DNA of 8,712 nt from Porticoccaceae bacterium UBA2002. Lineage in GTDB: Bacteria; Pseudomonadota; Gammaproteobacteria; Pseudomonadales; Porticoccaceae. Where the stretch lies: contig DDCQ01000020.1 in NCBI GenBank assembly GCA_002334915.1, positions 32,845 through 41,556 on the forward strand. Direction: 5' to 3'. Both the position numbers and the translations under genes were made by a program. Shown piece by piece: positions 7,131-8,712 of this stretch (the first letter of the stretch is position 1; each line of letters opens with the position of its first letter). The notes under the pieces are model-generated. The model was not told the DNA's origin, made no database searches, and saw only the letters and a program-made list of their open reading frames with translations.

Positions 7131-8006
7131 AAGCCGTGCCCATTCGTCTTCAATGCCAGCGGCATCAAAATCAAAATGCTTCAGATAGGGCGCAGCTACC
7201 TCGTCAATCTGAGTTTCCAGCAACCCTGACAGGCAGAGCGAGCCATTGGCGGCGGTGAGTTCGCTAATATTGCCTGCCAGCTGAATAAGTGGCGCGGCAA
7301 GAATATTGGCCATCATCACATCGGCCAGGCTGTTATCTGGAATAGCATCGGGCAGGCAGGTAATAAGGTGCTGGTCAGCAATATTATTGCGCCGGGCATT
7401 ATCGCGACTAGCGAGTAGCGCCTGAGGGTCATTATCTATGGCAATTACCTTGTCTGCGCCCAACAGTAGGGCGGCAATACCAAGGATTCCTGAGCCACAA
7501 CCATAGTCAATTAAAGTTTTACCCTTGAGATCTTGCTGGTCCAGCCAGCGCAAGCATAGATGTGTAGTGGGATGGCTGCCAGTACCAAAGGCCAGCCCTG
7601 GGTCGAGCAGCAGGTTGATGCCATTGGGGTCTGGTGCATCAGTCCAGCTTGGACAGATCCAAAGGCGATCGCCACATTTAAGTGGTTTAAAATACTTCTT
7701 CCACTCCTGAGACCAGTCTTTATCTTCAAGAAGTTCCCAGCGCAGCTCTGGGTTTAATTGAGGCTGTAATTGGGTTTTTAGCTGAAGGGATACAGCATCT
7801 GTATCTACAGTCGAGGGGAAGAGCGCTTTGAGAATGCAGCTATCCCAGAGAGGGATCTCGCCCACTCCGGGTTCAAGAATCGGCTGGTCTGCAGCATCCT
7901 GCAGCGTGACTGACACAGCGCCCACCTCCAGCATGGCATCCTCAGCAGACTCTGTCTGTTGTCGGGATACTTCAGTCTGCAGCTGAACCCATCGATTGGC
8001 TGACAC
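7110..8006 (-). CDS. prmA: Ribosomal protein L11 methyltransferase
   Basis: PrmA trimethylates several amino groups of ribosomal protein L11 using S-adenosylmethionine. With GTG at 8006 the protein has 298 residues (E. coli 293). The N-terminal substrate-recognition domain starts with ANRWVQLQ, parallel to PWIQLKL of E. coli, and includes AMLEVGAVSVTLQD (24-37). The linker has LLEDKDWSQEW (92-102). The methyltransferase domain has LDPGLAFGTGSHPTT (134-148), SAM motif I DYGCGSG (167-173), IDNDP (190-194) and NILA (234-237). An upstream in-frame ATG at 8090 would put 28 more residues inside accC and is not family-like. The GTG lies 4 nt after the accC stop, with only a weak GAG next to it, so translation probably relies on coupling to accC. 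In relatives dusB follows nearby; here the xdhC-mocA pair separates them. Confidence 0.97.
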   Translation of the reverse strand: MSANRWVQLQTEVSRQQTESAEDAMLEVGAVSVTLQDAADQPILEPGVGEIPLWDSCILKALFPSTVDTDAVSLQLKTQLQPQLNPELRWELLEDKDWSQEWKKYFKPLKCGDRLWICPSWTDAPDPNGINLLLDPGLAFGTGSHPTTHLCLRWLDQQDLKGKTLIDYGCGSGILGIAALLLGADKVIAIDNDPQALLASRDNARRNNIADQHLITCLPDAIPDNSLADVMMANILAAPLIQLAGNISELTAANGSLCLSGLLETQIDEVAAPYLKHFDFDAAGIEDEWARLSARKFA

Positions 8007-8010
8007 TCTT

Positions 8011-8712
8011 TTAGAGACCGAGCTTTTTCTCGAGGTAGTGGATATTGACTCCACCTTTCTTAAACTCGGTGTCGCGGACCAGGTTTTCATGGAGTTCTAT
8101 ATTGGTTTTTATACCGTCAATAACCATTTCATCAAGCGCATTGCGCATTCTCGAGAGCGCCGAATTTCTGTCGCGGCCGTAGGTTATAACCTTGCCAATC
8201 AGACTGTCGTAGTTGGGTGGCACTCTGTAGCCATTGTAGATATGGGAATCAACGCGCACGCCATTGCCACCGGGTGCATGATAGGCATTAATAGTACCCG
8301 GCTGAGGCAAAAAGCTTACCGGGTCTTCTGCATTGATGCGGCACTCAAAGCTATGGCCGCGGAAAATAATATTTTCCTGCTTAAAGCTCAGTGGCCTGCC
8401 GCTGGCAATCAATAGCTGTTCTTTAACAATGTCAACGCCAGTGATCATTTCAGATACCGGGTGTTCAACCTGAACACGGGTGTTCATTTCAATAAAGTAG
8501 TAGTTGCCGTCTTCGTAGAGAAACTCAAAGGTGCCAGCACCGCGATAGTTAATCTGGATGCAGGCGTTGACGCAGCTTTGAAATACAGCCTGACGCGCTT
8601 CTTCAGGGATTCCGGGAGCCGGAGCCTCCTCAATAACCTTCTGATGACGCCGTTGCAGCGAGCAGTCGCGATCACCCAGATGGATGGCACTACCCTGGCC
8701 ATCTGCCAGTAT
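8011..8712 (-). CDS. accC: Biotin carboxylase subunit of acetyl-CoA carboxylase, C-terminal 233 residues; gene runs off the right edge
   Basis: AccC carboxylates the biotin on AccB with ATP and bicarbonate, the first half-reaction of acetyl-CoA carboxylase. The visible part is the C-terminal half of a protein of about 449 residues and follows E. coli AccC closely. It contains [21 protein letters not shown] (E. coli K238), GAGTFEFL (E276 region), [13 protein letters not shown] (E288, N290, R292), [15 protein letters not shown] (R338) and ends in [11 protein letters not shown], a few residues shorter than E. coli. The frame is open through the window end, so the start is outside. By family context accB should lie just beyond the right edge, and prmA follows 4 nt downstream in the same operon. 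Confidence 0.98.
   Translation of the reverse strand: MLADGQGSAIHLGDRDCSLQRRHQKVIEEAPAPGIPEEARQAVFQSCVNACIQINYRGAGTFEFLYEDGNYYFIEMNTRVQVEHPVSEMITGVDIVKEQLLIASGRPLSFKQENIIFRGHSFECRINAEDPVSFLPQPGTINAYHAPGGNGVRVDSHIYNGYRVPPNYDSLIGKVITYGRDRNSALSRMRNALDEMVIDGIKTNIELHENLVRDTEFKKGGVNIHYLEKKLGL

Noticed and set aside
8007..8090. ATG at 8090 as the prmA start
   Set aside because: The extra 28 residues lie inside accC in another frame and do not resemble PrmA; GTG at 8006 gives the family N-terminus.
7996..8415. 139-residue plus-strand reading frame opposite accC/prmA
   Set aside because: It is fully antisense to conserved AccC sequence and shows no domain.
1..8712. CRISPR arrays, tRNA/rRNA genes, insertion sequences, phage or defence genes
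   Set aside because: No repeated spacer units, transposase motifs, terminal repeats or RNA gene signatures were seen; nearly all sequence is accounted for by nine genes.

Overview
The window is a chromosomal housekeeping segment of a gammaproteobacterium. The minus strand carries the backbone gene set accC-prmA ... dusB-fis-purH ... purD, in the order known from Pseudomonas and its relatives. The Fis C-terminus and the close PurD/AccC similarity to Enterobacteria and Pseudomonas point the same way. A marine Cellvibrionales/SAR92-like host is a guess from overall character, not something the sequence proves. Coding density is very high. There are no tRNA or rRNA genes, no CRISPR array and no insertion sequence. 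The purD (left edge) and accC (right edge) genes are cut by the window.

Layout from left to right: partial purD (minus), a divergent 152-bp control region, a class I DNA photolyase (plus), purH, fis and dusB (minus, with fis and dusB overlapping), a divergent 164-bp control region, an XdhC-family gene and a MocA-like nucleotidyltransferase (plus, overlapping), then prmA and accC (minus).

The backbone genes serve growth. AccC is a subunit of acetyl-CoA carboxylase (fatty acid synthesis). PrmA methylates ribosomal protein L11. DusB makes dihydrouridine in tRNA. Fis is the growth-phase nucleoid protein. PurH and PurD are enzymes of de novo purine synthesis. Two blocks of plus-strand genes interrupt this backbone: the photolyase sits between purH and purD, and an xdhC-mocA pair for molybdenum-hydroxylase maturation sits between prmA and dusB. 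Both blocks meet the neighbouring backbone gene tail to tail with a short overlap.

The most useful points for a second look are four. The photolyase reading frame has no ATG, GTG or TTG that would include its conserved N-terminus; ATC at 921 or ATT at 948 are the best candidates. A perfect 15-bp palindrome lies over the predicted purD promoter. A Fis-type motif overlaps the predicted dusB-fis promoter. The molybdenum-enzyme accessory pair has no target enzyme gene next to it. I found no clear sign of an undescribed multi-gene system.
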